From Enterobacter genomosp. O (GTDB lineage: Bacteria > Pseudomonadota > Gammaproteobacteria > Enterobacterales > Enterobacteriaceae), in the NCBI RefSeq assembly GCF_001022965.1, contig NZ_LECZ01000027.1:558001-622000 (forward strand): 64,000 nt of DNA. Reading direction: 5' to 3'. The notes below the pieces were generated by a model. That model had not been told where the DNA came from and made no database searches. It saw only the letters and a program-made list of their open reading frames with translations. Position numbers and translations under genes: made by a program. Position 1 is the first letter of the stretch. Each line of letters starts with the position of its first letter. This document shows, in pieces, positions 24,558 to 33,757 of this stretch.

Positions 24558-25154
24558 TTACACCGCCGACTTCGGCCGTAAATTCTCATCAAACGTCAGC
24601 CGTTTCCGTTCAGGCTCAACCTCACGCAGCGGCTCCACCTGATGCATCGTCAGCTTGCATCGTTCCACCAGCACCTGATACTCCCGCGTGCCCTGCTGCT
24701 TCCAGGCGAGCTCCTGCTCGCTCAGCTCGCGGATCGCTTTGGCCGGGCTGCCGATAATCAAATGGTTGGCGGGCATTTCCGCTTTCGCCTTCACGAACGC
24801 CGCCGCGCCGACGATGCTGTTTTCACCTATGACGGCCCCGTCCATCACCACCGCGTTCATGCCCACCAGCGCGTTGCGCCGGATCACGCAGCCGTGGAGA
24901 ATGGCGCTGTGGCCGATATGGCCGTCCTCTTCCACCACCGTGTCCTGCTCCGGGAAACCGTGCATCACGCAGTTGTCCTGAATGTTCGCACCGTCTTTCA
25001 CCACGATACGACCAAAGTCGCCGCGCAGGCTGGCATTCGGGCCGACATACACGCCCTTGCCCAGAATCACGTCGCCAATCAGCACCGCCGTTGGGTGAAC
25101 ATAGCTCTCGTCCGGCACCACCGGCGTCAGACCGTCAATTTGATAAACAGGCAT
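24558..25154 (-). CDS. paaY: PaaY thioesterase, left-handed beta-helix
   Basis: 198 residues with hexapeptide repeats from about 20 to 150 ([22 protein letters not shown] and onward) and the His residues of the gamma-carbonic-anhydrase-like fold ([11 protein letters not shown]). PaaY hydrolyses the CoA thioesters that block the phenylacetate pathway, including the oxepin-derived dead-end product. AAGGAGGG precedes the ATG. It is the last gene of the paaXY pair, 9 bp after paaX. Confidence 0.95.
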   Translation of the reverse strand: MPVYQIDGLTPVVPDESYVHPTAVLIGDVILGKGVYVGPNASLRGDFGRIVVKDGANIQDNCVMHGFPEQDTVVEEDGHIGHSAILHGCVIRRNALVGMNAVVMDGAVIGENSIVGAAAFVKAKAEMPANHLIIGSPAKAIRELSEQELAWKQQGTREYQVLVERCKLTMHQVEPLREVEPERKRLTFDENLRPKSAV

Positions 25155-25163
25155 CTTCCCTCC

Positions 25164-26090
25164 TTATGCGCTCGTAAGACCACCAAAGCGTTGATAGTAG
25201 AGCGTGCCGGGCACGGGCAGTTCGCCGACGGAGGTTTCGCCCTTCTCGCTGACAAACGCCAGCGCCCCCGGTGCCACACGCTGATAAATATTAATGCAGA
25301 GCTGTCGGGCGCTTTGTCCCGCCCAGTGCGCAGGCAGTAACTCTTCCGGCAGCAGCGGGTCTTTCAGCACCACGCGACGATAAAAGTGAATCAGTAACAG
25401 CTGGATCTGGAAGCAGCGTTCCGGCGTCAGTTCCTCCGGCGCGGCCTCCTTCAGCAGCGGCAGCAGCGGGCGGAACGAGCTGATAAACGTCTCGTACATC
25501 GCGTTTTGCTCGGTCAGCTGCCAGCACTCTTCTACCCGTGAACGCAGCGCGGCGCGGGAGAGCGCCAGCGGCGAATGGGCTTCAAAGAAAATCACGTTTT
25601 CCGCCACGCCGGCATCATGAAGCAGAGACTGCACGTCCGCCAGATGCTGCGACGGCGAGGCCATCAGGCTCGGCGCCAGCGTGCCAAATCCCTGCCAGAT
25701 AAGCTGTTTTTTGACGTCGGCGAGGGTGTTTTTATCCAGCCCCTCCGAGAGCAGCAATAACCATTTGCCGTCCCAGGCGGGCAGTTCCGCGCGGTAGATC
25801 TTGTTTTCCGCGCGACGCGTCAGGCGCAGGCCTTTATCGCTCAGGCGGTAAAAGCTGCGCCGCCCGATGCGCGAGACGTCCAGCCAGCCCTCTTTGTTGA
25901 GGCGAAACAGCGCGGTACGCACGAAGCGTTCACCAAACCCCATGCCTTCCAGCAGGGCCGCCAGGCTGCCGAGCCAAATCTCACCGCCGCGATGGGAAAG
26001 CGCGTCACCGTATAACGAGGAGATAAGCGATGTCCCGCTAACGGGAACGGAGCTGACCGCATGCTGGATAAAGGCGTCGAGTTTATTCAT
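25164..26090 (-). CDS. paaX: PaaX, phenylacetyl-CoA-responsive repressor
   Basis: 308 residues from the ATG at 26090, which aligns with the K-12 start (MSKLDTF versus MNKLDAF); an ATG three codons earlier is also possible. N-terminal winged helix with SSLYGDALSHRGGEIWLGSLAALLEGMGFGERFVRTALFRLNKEGWL, middle ligand domain and C-terminal HFYRRVVLKDPLLPEELLP. It represses the paaA and paaZ promoters and is released by phenylacetyl-CoA. It ends several residues earlier than the K-12 protein (GGLTSA). Separated from paaK by a palindromic repeat. Confidence 0.95.
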   Translation of the reverse strand: MNKLDAFIQHAVSSVPVSGTSLISSLYGDALSHRGGEIWLGSLAALLEGMGFGERFVRTALFRLNKEGWLDVSRIGRRSFYRLSDKGLRLTRRAENKIYRAELPAWDGKWLLLLSEGLDKNTLADVKKQLIWQGFGTLAPSLMASPSQHLADVQSLLHDAGVAENVIFFEAHSPLALSRAALRSRVEECWQLTEQNAMYETFISSFRPLLPLLKEAAPEELTPERCFQIQLLLIHFYRRVVLKDPLLPEELLPAHWAGQSARQLCINIYQRVAPGALAFVSEKGETSVGELPVPGTLYYQRFGGLTSA

Positions 26091-26151
26091 GTGATTCATT
26101 CTGTTGTTATTTTTGTCCTGGATGAATCATAGCATAGGAATCTGGCATCGA

Positions 26152-26228
26152 CCCTCACCCTAACCCTCTCCCCGTGGGAGAGGGAACTTAGTACACCCTC
26201 TCCCTTTGGGAGAGGGCTGGGGTGAGGG
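26152..26228. repeat. Nested GC-rich palindromic repeat between paaK and paaX
   Basis: Two hairpins CCCTCTCCC-CGT-GGGAGAGGG (26164-26184) and CCCTCTCCC-TTT-GGGAGAGGG (26196-26216) stand in tandem. They are enclosed by outer arms CCCTCACCC (26152-26160) and GGGTGAGGG (26220-26228), so the whole can form a cruciform. A related copy is at 38498-38530. This is a dispersed intergenic palindromic family; it may end the paaA-K transcript. Confidence 0.8.
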
Positions 26229-26232
26229 AAAT

Positions 26233-27549
26233 TCAACCGTTGGCCGCCACCTTACGCAAATCAAACACCCGGCAGGCTTTCCCCTCCGAGCGCGGGATGC
26301 TGCCGCAGTTGACGATCGTCACGTCGGTGGAAATCCCGACCATCGATTTGATCCGGTGGCGCAGCTGGTGGCACACCTGACAGCGCTGCTCGTGGGTCAG
26401 CGTCAGGCTGCTCTCTTTCAGCTCCACCTTCACGGAAAGTGAATCAAGATGGCCGCGACGGTTCACCTCCAGCTGGTAGTGCGGAGAGAGATGTTCGAAC
26501 TTCACAATCTCCTCTTCCAGCTGCGACGGGAAGACGTTGACGCCGCGGATGATCAGCATATCGTCACTACGCCCGCTGATGCGGTCCATGCGGCGCATGC
26601 TGCGCGCGGTGGCCGGCAGCAGACGCGTCAGGTCGCGGGTGCGGTAGCGGATAACAGGCAGCGCCTCTTTGGTCAGCGTGGTGAACAGCAGCTCGCCCTG
26701 CTGGCCGTCATCCAGCGGCGTGCCGTCGTTCGGGTTGACGATCTCCGGGTAGAAGTGATCTTCCCAGATGGTCGGGCCGTCGACGGTTTCGATACACTCC
26801 ATCGCCACGCCCGGCCCCATCACCTCGGAGAGGCCATAAATGTCCAGCGCCGTAATGCCCAGGCGTTTTTCGATTTCGCGACGCATGGCCTGCGTCCACG
26901 GCTCGGCACCGAAGACGCCCACGCGCAGGGAACAGCCGCTGGCATCGCCGCCCATCTGGCGCTCCAGCTCTTCAATCAGGTTGAGGCAGTAGGATGGCGT
27001 CACCATGATCATGTCCGGCTGGAAATCACGGATCAGCTGCGCCTGTTTCTCCGTCTGGCCGCCGGACATCGGGATCACCGTCGCGCCTAAACGCTCGGCG
27101 CCGTAGTGCGCCCCCAGCCCGCCGGTAAACAGGCCATAGCCATACGCCACGTGAATTTTGTCCTTCGCGCTGCCGCCCGCGGCGCGCAGGGAGCGGGCCA
27201 CCAGGTTGGCCCAGTTGTCGATGTCGTTTTGCGTGTAGCCCACGACGGTCGGTTTGCCGGTGGTGCCGGATGAGGCGTGAATGCGCACCACCTGCTCCAT
27301 CGGCACGGCAAAGGTATCGAACGGATAGTTATCCCGCAGGTCCTGCTTGGTGGTGCACGGGAATTTACGGATATCCGCCAGCTCTTTGAAATCGTCAGGG
27401 TGAACGCCCGCGGCGTCAAACTTGCGTTTGTACATCGGCACGTTGTTATAGGCGTGGTGCAGCGTCCATTTCAGACGCTCGGTTTGCAGCGCCTGTAACT
27501 CGTCAAGGGAGGCCGTTTCAATCGGATCAAGCTTTGTTGTATTTGTCAT
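26233..27549 (-). CDS. paaK: Phenylacetate-CoA ligase
   Basis: 438 residues, usual length. AMP-binding core ASSGTTGKPTVVGYTQND at about 94-111; GYGLFTGGLGAHYGAERLGATVIPMSGG, and DIYGLSEVMGPGVAME further on; C-terminal hinge RGVNVFPSQLEEEIV. It activates phenylacetate with ATP and CoA, the first step of the pathway and the source of the PaaX inducer. It is the last gene of the paaA-K operon, 27 bp after paaJ. Confidence 0.97.
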   Translation of the reverse strand: MTNTTKLDPIETASLDELQALQTERLKWTLHHAYNNVPMYKRKFDAAGVHPDDFKELADIRKFPCTTKQDLRDNYPFDTFAVPMEQVVRIHASSGTTGKPTVVGYTQNDIDNWANLVARSLRAAGGSAKDKIHVAYGYGLFTGGLGAHYGAERLGATVIPMSGGQTEKQAQLIRDFQPDMIMVTPSYCLNLIEELERQMGGDASGCSLRVGVFGAEPWTQAMRREIEKRLGITALDIYGLSEVMGPGVAMECIETVDGPTIWEDHFYPEIVNPNDGTPLDDGQQGELLFTTLTKEALPVIRYRTRDLTRLLPATARSMRRMDRISGRSDDMLIIRGVNVFPSQLEEEIVKFEHLSPHYQLEVNRRGHLDSLSVKVELKESSLTLTHEQRCQVCHQLRHRIKSMVGISTDVTIVNCGSIPRSEGKACRVFDLRKVAANG

Positions 27550-27576
27550 TGTAGGGTACTCACATTGTTTTTATGC

Positions 27577-28782
27577 TCAAACACGCTCAAGGATCATGGC
27601 AATGCCCTGACCCACACCGATGCACATCGTACACAGCGCGTAGCGCCCGCCGCGTCGGTGCAGTTCATTGCTCGCGGCCAGCGCCAGCCTGGCACCGCTC
27701 ATCCCCAGCGGGTGGCCCAGCGCAATCGCGCCGCCGTTCGGGTTGACGTGCGCGGCATCATCCGGCAGACCCAGCTGACGCAGCACGCCCAGCGCCTGCG
27801 CGGCGAACGCTTCGTTAAGCTCAATCACGTCCATATCGTTAATGCTGAGTCCGGCGCGCTCCAGCACCTTACGCGTGGCGGGTACCGGGCCGAGCCCCAT
27901 CAGACGTGGCTCCACGCCCGCCGTTGCCATCGCCACGATCCGCGTGCGCGGAACTAATCCCTGTGCCAGCGCCGTCTGCTCGCTGGCGATGAGCAGCGCC
28001 GCCGCGCCGTCGTTAACGCCGGAGGCATTTCCCGCCGTGACTGCCCCGTTCTTGCGAAACGGCGTTTTCAGCCCGGCAAGCTGCTCGAGCGTGGTGTCCG
28101 CGCGCGGGTGTTCATCCACGCTGAACTCTGTGAACGCGCCCTTTTTACCCGGCACCTGCACCGGCACAATCTCCTGCGCCAGAATGCCGTTCTGCTGCGC
28201 CCGAGCGGTATGCTGCTGGCTGCGCAGCGCGAACGCGTCCTGATCGGCACGACTAATATTTAACAATTCAGCTACATTCTCTGCCGTTTCCGGCATAGTG
28301 TCAGTTCCGAATTGCTGATGCATGAGCGGATTCACAAATCGCCAGCCGATGGTGGTATCAAAGATTTCCGCCTGACGCTGAAACGCGGCGGTGGCTTTGC
28401 CCATCACAAACGGCGCGCGGGACATCGACTCCACGCCGCCCGCGATCAGCAGGTCGCCGTCGCCCGCCTTAATGGCGCGAGCGGCAAAACCAATCGCGTC
28501 CAGCCCCGACCCGCACAGGCGGTTAATGGTGGTCCCGGAGACCGTCTGAGGCAGACCGGCCAGCAGCGACGACATACGCGCCACGTTGCGGTTATCTTCC
28601 CCCGCCTGGTTGGCGCAGCCGTAAATCACGTCGTCAATCCGCTCGAGGTCGAGCTGCGGATAGCGGGCCAGCAGCGCGCGCAGCGGCACGGCGCCGAGAT
28701 CGTCGGTTCTTACCGCAGAAAGCGCGCCGCCGTAGCGCCCCACCGGCGTTCGAACGCCATCACAAATAAATGCGTCACGCAT
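27577..28782 (-). CDS. paaJ: 3-oxoadipyl-CoA / 3-oxo-5,6-dehydrosuberyl-CoA thiolase
   Basis: 401 residues. Nucleophilic Cys in INRLCGSGLDAIG at about 90; His in GGAIALGHPLGMSGAR and Cys in CTMCIGVGQGIAMI near the C-terminus, the thiolase signature. PaaJ carries out the two thiolytic cleavages of the pathway, giving acetyl-CoA and succinyl-CoA. Starts within the last bases of paaI. Confidence 0.97.
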   Translation of the reverse strand: MRDAFICDGVRTPVGRYGGALSAVRTDDLGAVPLRALLARYPQLDLERIDDVIYGCANQAGEDNRNVARMSSLLAGLPQTVSGTTINRLCGSGLDAIGFAARAIKAGDGDLLIAGGVESMSRAPFVMGKATAAFQRQAEIFDTTIGWRFVNPLMHQQFGTDTMPETAENVAELLNISRADQDAFALRSQQHTARAQQNGILAQEIVPVQVPGKKGAFTEFSVDEHPRADTTLEQLAGLKTPFRKNGAVTAGNASGVNDGAAALLIASEQTALAQGLVPRTRIVAMATAGVEPRLMGLGPVPATRKVLERAGLSINDMDVIELNEAFAAQALGVLRQLGLPDDAAHVNPNGGAIALGHPLGMSGARLALAASNELHRRGGRYALCTMCIGVGQGIAMILERV

Positions 28783-29203
28783 CTGCCTCTCCTGTCACGC
28801 TGCCGCCGATGCGGTGAGATTTCCCGCGAAAAAGGGCGACGGTTTTCTGTTGTTGGTTTTGGATCTCAATGTCATATACGCCGGTCAGCTTGCCCTGATG
28901 CTTCACCCGCGCGGTGGCGGTAAGCGTGTCACCGGCAAAGCCCGGACGCAGAAAATCAATTGAGCAGCCTGAGGCCACCGCCGCCAGCCCCTGGCTGTTG
29001 CAGGCGTAGGCAAAGGCAGTATCTGCCAGGGAAAACAGCTGCCCACCGTGGCAGGTTTTGTGGCCGTTAAGCATCTGTGGAGTGATGGTCATGGTCACCA
29101 CCGCGTAGCCGTCGTCCATGTCGACAATGTCCATCCCCAGCGCCTGCGCGCAGGCGTCCCGTTCGTACATGGCGCGGGCGTTATGCCAGGCGTTATGACT
29201 CAT
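28775..29203 (-). CDS. paaI: Hydroxyphenylacetyl-CoA thioesterase
   Basis: 142 residues, hot-dog fold; NGHKTCHGGQLFSLADTAFAYACNSQG at about 46-72 holds the conserved Asp of PaaI. It removes CoA from ring-hydroxylated dead-end esters. Overlaps paaH at one end (11 bases) and paaJ at the other (8 bases), a sign of coupled translation. Confidence 0.95.
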   Translation of the reverse strand: MSHNAWHNARAMYERDACAQALGMDIVDMDDGYAVVTMTITPQMLNGHKTCHGGQLFSLADTAFAYACNSQGLAAVASGCSIDFLRPGFAGDTLTATARVKHQGKLTGVYDIEIQNQQQKTVALFRGKSHRIGGSVTGEADA

Positions 29204-30617
29204 AGCTACTCTCCAGAAGCGCGCGCTGGCGCAGCAGTGAACAGGGGCGATAGCGTTCTTCGCCGTAATGGCGCTGCAGGTTCTCCAGCAGCGTCAGCAG
29301 GCGCTGCCAGCCCAGACGCTCGCCCCAGGCAATCGGGCCGCTCGGGTAGTTCACGCCGAGACGCATGGCGGTATCAATATCCTTCTCGCTGGCGACCCCT
29401 TTTTGCAGGGCGTCCAGCGCTTCGTTGGCAATCATCGCCACCGTGCGCCAGATCAGCAGGCCGGGATAATCGGCAATTTGCACCACCCGTTTTCCCTGCT
29501 GCTGCAGGTAGCGGATGACTTTTTGCGTCGCGGTGTGGGGGTTGCTGGCAGCCGCCGCAATGACCGCCACGTCGCCCTCCATGCGGTCAACGACCACCAC
29601 CGGGCCGTTAAGACGTAGCGCCAGCGCCTGCGCGGTTTCCCCCTGCGTTTCTACCAGATACACGTCATCAATCTCGGTGACACCGTCACTTCTTTTCTCC
29701 ACACGCATCGGGCTGTAGCTGTCATTCACCGCCTTGACCCACTGCACGTCGGGTTTGTCACCCTGCCAGTCGTAAACGCCCTTCCCGCTCTTTTTGCCCA
29801 GCCGTCCTGCCAGCACCAGCTCCTGCTGCACCAGCGAGGGCAGAAAACGACGCTCCTGCCAGAAGGCGTTAAATACCGAGCAGGTCACCGCAAAGTTAAC
29901 GTCCTGGCCAATCAGGTCGGTCAGCTCCAGCGGCCCCATCGGGAAGCCGCCACCTTCGCGCAGGGCGGCGTCAATGACCTCTGGCGCGGCCACCTGCTCT
30001 TCCAGCGCGCGCCAGGCTTCGGAATAGAACGGACGCGCGACGCGGTTGACGATGAACCCCGGCGTGGACTGGCAGCGAACGGGCTGTTTCCCCCAGTTCA
30101 GCGCCAGCTCGCACAGCGCGTCGGCCACTTCCGGTGAGGTTGCCAGCCCGCTCACCACTTCCACCAGCTTCATCACCGGCGCCGGGTTAAAGAAGTGCAG
30201 CCCCGCGACGCGCTCCGGGTGGTTCACGTCCGCCGCAATCGCGGTAATGGAAATGGAAGAGGTATTGCTGGTCAGCACCGTCTGCGGCGGACAGATCTCA
30301 GCCAGCTGCGCGAACAGCGCCTTTTTGACGTCCAGCCGCTCGGCGGCCGCTTCAATCACCAGATCGGCCGCTGAGAGCGCGTTGATATCCGCGGCAGGAA
30401 GCAGCCTGGCAAGGATCTGGCTGCCGGCATCGGCGGAAAGTTTTCCCCGCGTCACCCGGGAGGCCAGACGCTGACGGATCCCGTCGATGGCGCGCGAAAT
30501 CGTATCGCTCGAAATGTCATAGAGCAGAACCTGATGGCCGTGGCTGGCCGCCACTTCGGCAATCCCGGCGCCCATCGTGCCGCTGCCAATTACGGCGACA
30601 GTGCGTATGTTCAGCAT
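29193..30617 (-). CDS. paaH: 3-hydroxyadipyl-CoA dehydrogenase
   Basis: 474 residues starting MLNIRTVAVIGSG at 30617, one base after paaG; the longer open frame upstream is not used. NAD site GSGTMGAGIAEVAASHG, HFFNPAPVMKLVEVV near 145 and TPGFIVNRVARPFYSEA near 188 are the usual 3-hydroxyacyl-CoA dehydrogenase motifs. A second dehydrogenase-like C-terminal domain is present, as in the K-12 protein. It oxidises 3-hydroxyadipyl-CoA with NAD. Confidence 0.96.
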   Translation of the reverse strand: MLNIRTVAVIGSGTMGAGIAEVAASHGHQVLLYDISSDTISRAIDGIRQRLASRVTRGKLSADAGSQILARLLPAADINALSAADLVIEAAAERLDVKKALFAQLAEICPPQTVLTSNTSSISITAIAADVNHPERVAGLHFFNPAPVMKLVEVVSGLATSPEVADALCELALNWGKQPVRCQSTPGFIVNRVARPFYSEAWRALEEQVAAPEVIDAALREGGGFPMGPLELTDLIGQDVNFAVTCSVFNAFWQERRFLPSLVQQELVLAGRLGKKSGKGVYDWQGDKPDVQWVKAVNDSYSPMRVEKRSDGVTEIDDVYLVETQGETAQALALRLNGPVVVVDRMEGDVAVIAAAASNPHTATQKVIRYLQQQGKRVVQIADYPGLLIWRTVAMIANEALDALQKGVASEKDIDTAMRLGVNYPSGPIAWGERLGWQRLLTLLENLQRHYGEERYRPCSLLRQRALLESSYES

Positions 30618-30618
30618 C

Positions 30619-31404
30619 TTATTTCCCCGTAAAGTTCGGCGCGCGCTTCGCCAGGAAGGCGCTGACGCCCTCGCGGTAGTCGTCGCTGCGCCCGGCCATG
30701 CGCTGATAGTCGCGCTCGAGATCGAGCTGAGCGTCAAGGGTGTTGGTTTCTGCGGCATTGATGGCCTGCTTAATCAGCCCCAGCCCGAAGGTCGGCTGAG
30801 AGGCAAAATGCAGCGCCATCTGCTGCGCGGTAGCGGAGAGCTGGTCGTCATCCACCACCTGCCAGATCATCCCCCACGCCTGCGCCTGTTCGGCGCTAAG
30901 CTTGTCGCCGAGCAGCGCCAGCCCCATGGCGCGGGCGCGTCCGGCCACGCGCGGCAGCAGCCAGGTGCCGCCGCAGTCCGGCACCAGGCCGAGCTTGCTG
31001 AAGGCCATCACAAAGTTGGCGGAGCGCGCGGCAATCACCATGTCGCAGCCGAGCGCCAGCGTAGCCCCCGCGCCAGCAGCCACGCCGTTGACCGCACAAA
31101 TGACCGGTTTCGGCAGCTTTGCCAGGCGGCGCACCAGCGGGTTGTAAAAGGTCTCAACGGACATGCCGAGGTCCGGCGCCGGGCCGTTGGGGTCGACGTT
31201 GCGGTCGTTCAGATCCTGACCGGCACAGAAACCGCGCCCGGCGCCGGTGATCAGCAGGCAGCGAACGGTGTCATCCCGCTCGGCCTGCTTCAGGCATTCG
31301 GCAAGCTGCTGATGCATCACGTCATTGAAGCTGTTCAGACGCTCCGGGCGGTTCAGGGTAATCGTCATGACGCCCTGTTCTACTTGACTGAGAATAAATT
31401 CCAC
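30619..31404 (-). CDS. paaG: 1,2-epoxyphenylacetyl-CoA isomerase
   Basis: 261 residues, crotonase fold. GRGFCAGQDLNDRNV at about 59-73 and GVAAGAGATLALGCDMVIAA near 106-125 form the oxyanion hole. PaaG converts the ring epoxide to the seven-membered oxepin-CoA and also moves a double bond later in the route. Lies 2 bp after paaF. Confidence 0.96.
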   Translation of the reverse strand: MEFILSQVEQGVMTITLNRPERLNSFNDVMHQQLAECLKQAERDDTVRCLLITGAGRGFCAGQDLNDRNVDPNGPAPDLGMSVETFYNPLVRRLAKLPKPVICAVNGVAAGAGATLALGCDMVIAARSANFVMAFSKLGLVPDCGGTWLLPRVAGRARAMGLALLGDKLSAEQAQAWGMIWQVVDDDQLSATAQQMALHFASQPTFGLGLIKQAINAAETNTLDAQLDLERDYQRMAGRSDDYREGVSAFLAKRAPNFTGK

Positions 31405-31406
31405 AA

Positions 31407-32174
31407 TTAGCGTCCTTTAAAGTCGGGAGTGCGTTTTTGTAAGAAGGCGTCGATGCCTTCCCGGCGGTCTTCGGTGGCAGAAAGCAGCGTAAAAAGCTGA
31501 CGCTCCTGCGCCAGCCCGGCCTGCAGCGGCACCTCCTGAGACTGGCGCAGCGCCTGTTTCGCCGCCTGCAGGGCCAGCGGAGAGTGGTGCGCCATCAGCG
31601 CCGCCTGCTTCAGGGCATACTCCAGCGTCAGCGCAGCCGGGAAAATATCGCTGACCAGCCCCGCGCTCAGTGCCTGCTGCGCGGAGATACTCTCGCCGGT
31701 CAGCACCATTTTGCTGGCGAGCGATTTACCCACGCTGCGAATCAGACGCTGGGTGCCGCCCGCGCCGGGCATAATGCCCAGCGTGATTTCCGGCAGGCCA
31801 AAACGGGCGTTATCGCCCGCAATCACCACGTCGCACAGCAGCGCCAGCTCGCAGCCTGCGCCCAGCGCGAAGCCGTTCACGGCGGCGATCAGCGGTTTAG
31901 GAAACGCGTTGATTCGCGCCCACAGCTGCGGGCGAATATCGTTCAGGGTGGCAGGCAGGTCTTTCTCTGCCATTTCATTGAGATCGGCCCCGGCGGCAAA
32001 GCAGCGCTCGCTGCCGTAAATCACGCAGACGGAAATCTCGATGTCAGAAGCCGCGGCTTCAAGCTGCTCAGCAATCTGCGTCAGCAGCGCATTGTTGAGG
32101 GCGTTGCGCGCCGCCGGACGGTTCAGCGTCAGCTGCAGCACGCGGCCATGACGGGTTACGGTCAGTTCGCTCAT
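31407..32174 (-). CDS. paaF: 2,3-dehydroadipyl-CoA hydratase
   Basis: 255 residues, crotonase superfamily. CFAAGADLNEMAEKD and NGFALGAGCELALLCDVVIAGDNARFGLPEITLGIMPGAGGTQRL contain the two catalytic Glu residues of true enoyl-CoA hydratases. It adds water to 2,3-dehydroadipyl-CoA before PaaH. Start overlaps the end of paaE by four bases. Confidence 0.96.
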   Translation of the reverse strand: MSELTVTRHGRVLQLTLNRPAARNALNNALLTQIAEQLEAAASDIEISVCVIYGSERCFAAGADLNEMAEKDLPATLNDIRPQLWARINAFPKPLIAAVNGFALGAGCELALLCDVVIAGDNARFGLPEITLGIMPGAGGTQRLIRSVGKSLASKMVLTGESISAQQALSAGLVSDIFPAALTLEYALKQAALMAHHSPLALQAAKQALRQSQEVPLQAGLAQERQLFTLLSATEDRREGIDAFLQKRTPDFKGR

Positions 32175-33241
32175 GCCATTCCCTTCGCGTCAAAATCCAC
32201 GATCACGTCAGCGGTTAACGGCAGCGACTGGCAGCTCAGCACGTATCCGGCGGCCAGCTCGTCCGGCTCCAGGCTGTAGTTGGTCGCCATGTCCACCTTC
32301 CCGCGCAGCACTTTGCATTTACAGGTGGCGCATACGCCGCCCTTGCAGGCATACGGCAGATCCGCGCCCTGGCGCAGGGCGGCATCGAGAATACTTTCAT
32401 CGTCCGCCGTCAAGGTGATTTCACGGTCGCGTCCGTCCTGGCGCACGGTCACTTTCTGGCCTTCCGCCTGCACGCTCACCGCGCGCTTAACGGCATTTCC
32501 GGGCGTATTAAAGCGCTCAAGATGAATGGACGTTTCCGGCATCCCCAGCGCCTTCAGCGCGGCTTCCGCGTCGTCCATCATCGCCGACGGGCCGCAGATA
32601 AAAGCTTCGTCGTACTGGCGGAAGTTGATCAGGGTTTTCGCCAGCGCCTGCAGCTTTTCGCCGTCGATGCGGCCGTAAAGCAGGTCGCTGTCCAGCCGCT
32701 CCTGGCTAAAGATGGAGACCAGCTGCAGCCGCTGCGGGTATTTGTCCTTCAGGTCCGCCAGCGCCTGGCGGAACATCATGCTCTGGCTGCTGCGGTTGCC
32801 GTAGATCAGGGTGAAATGGCTGTTCGGTTCGGTCGCAAGCGTTGCGGAGATAATCGCCAACATCGGGGTGATCCCGGAGCCTGCCGCAATCGCCAGATAG
32901 TGGCCTTCGCGTTCGGCCCGCGGCTGGTAGCCAAACTGCCCCTGAGGAACCATCACCTCCAGCGCCATACCCGCTTTGATCTCATCCCGGGCATAGCGGG
33001 AAAAGCGCCCGCCGTCGATGGCTTTGACCGCCACGCTGATCTCGCCCGGGGCGGTACTCCGGCAGATGGAGTAACAGCGGCGCAGCTCGTCCCCGCCCAG
33101 CTTCGTTTTCAGGGTCAGGTGCTGGCCGGGACGAAACCGGTAGGCTTCCTGCAGCGCCTGCGGCACCGCGAACGTGATGGTCACCGCGTCGCGGGTTTCC
33201 GGTTCCACTTTTGCCACTGTTAATGAATGAAACGTTGTCAT
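32171..33241 (-). CDS. paaE: Phenylacetyl-CoA epoxidase reductase subunit
   Basis: 356 residues starting MTTFHSLTVAKVEPE at 33241, the K-12 length; the open frame further upstream is not coding. FAD domain (RFRPGQHLTLK, RRCYSICR), NAD domain (AIAAGSGITPMLAII) and a C-terminal plant-type 2Fe-2S domain with ACKGGVCATCKCKVLRG. Passes electrons from NADPH to the PaaA di-iron centre. Confidence 0.96.
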   Translation of the reverse strand: MTTFHSLTVAKVEPETRDAVTITFAVPQALQEAYRFRPGQHLTLKTKLGGDELRRCYSICRSTAPGEISVAVKAIDGGRFSRYARDEIKAGMALEVMVPQGQFGYQPRAEREGHYLAIAAGSGITPMLAIISATLATEPNSHFTLIYGNRSSQSMMFRQALADLKDKYPQRLQLVSIFSQERLDSDLLYGRIDGEKLQALAKTLINFRQYDEAFICGPSAMMDDAEAALKALGMPETSIHLERFNTPGNAVKRAVSVQAEGQKVTVRQDGRDREITLTADDESILDAALRQGADLPYACKGGVCATCKCKVLRGKVDMATNYSLEPDELAAGYVLSCQSLPLTADVIVDFDAKGMA

Positions 33242-33248
33242 GGCAGCC

Positions 33249-33746
33249 TCAAATACATTTGAAATAGTCGAAGGGCTCACGGCATGTATTGCAGCGGTAG
33301 AGCGCTTTGCAGGCCGTCGAACCAAATTCACTGATAAGCGAGGTGTCGGTGCTGGCGCAGCGCGGGCAGCTCACCTCGGCCGGCGCGTGCGCGTGACAGC
33401 TATGACCCACGGGCGGGCTGATGCCGTAGGCCCGCAGGCGCTCGCGCGCGTCGGCGGTCATCCAGTCGGTGGTCCAGGCGGGTTCAAGCTGGAGCACGAT
33501 ATGCACCGGGGTAAAGCCGTGGGCGGTCATCGCGTCGCGGATCGCCCCCAGCAGGTGTTCCGTTGCCGGACAGCCCGAGTAGGTGGGCGTGAAGCCGATA
33601 ACCCAGCCGTCACCCTGCGCCTTCACGCTGCGCACCATGCCTAAATCGGTGATGGTTAATACCGGCACTTCCGGGTCCGGGATCTGGCTTAACAGCGACC
33701 AGATCTGAGGAATTTGCGCAGGCGCGATGTCGACGAGGCGTTGCAT
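33249..33746 (-). CDS. paaD: Phenylacetyl-CoA epoxidase accessory subunit
   Basis: 165 residues from the ATG at 33746, matching K-12. N-terminal MIP18/DUF59 domain (SQIPDPEVPVLTITDLGMVR, TYSGCPATEHL) and a C-terminal zinc-ribbon-like part with paired Cys (SCPRCAS, CNTCREPFDYFKC). Thought to help insert or maintain the metal centres of the epoxidase. Between paaC and paaE. Confidence 0.95.
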   Translation of the reverse strand: MQRLVDIAPAQIPQIWSLLSQIPDPEVPVLTITDLGMVRSVKAQGDGWVIGFTPTYSGCPATEHLLGAIRDAMTAHGFTPVHIVLQLEPAWTTDWMTADARERLRAYGISPPVGHSCHAHAPAEVSCPRCASTDTSLISEFGSTACKALYRCNTCREPFDYFKCI

Positions 33747-33757
33747 AGCGTTCTCCT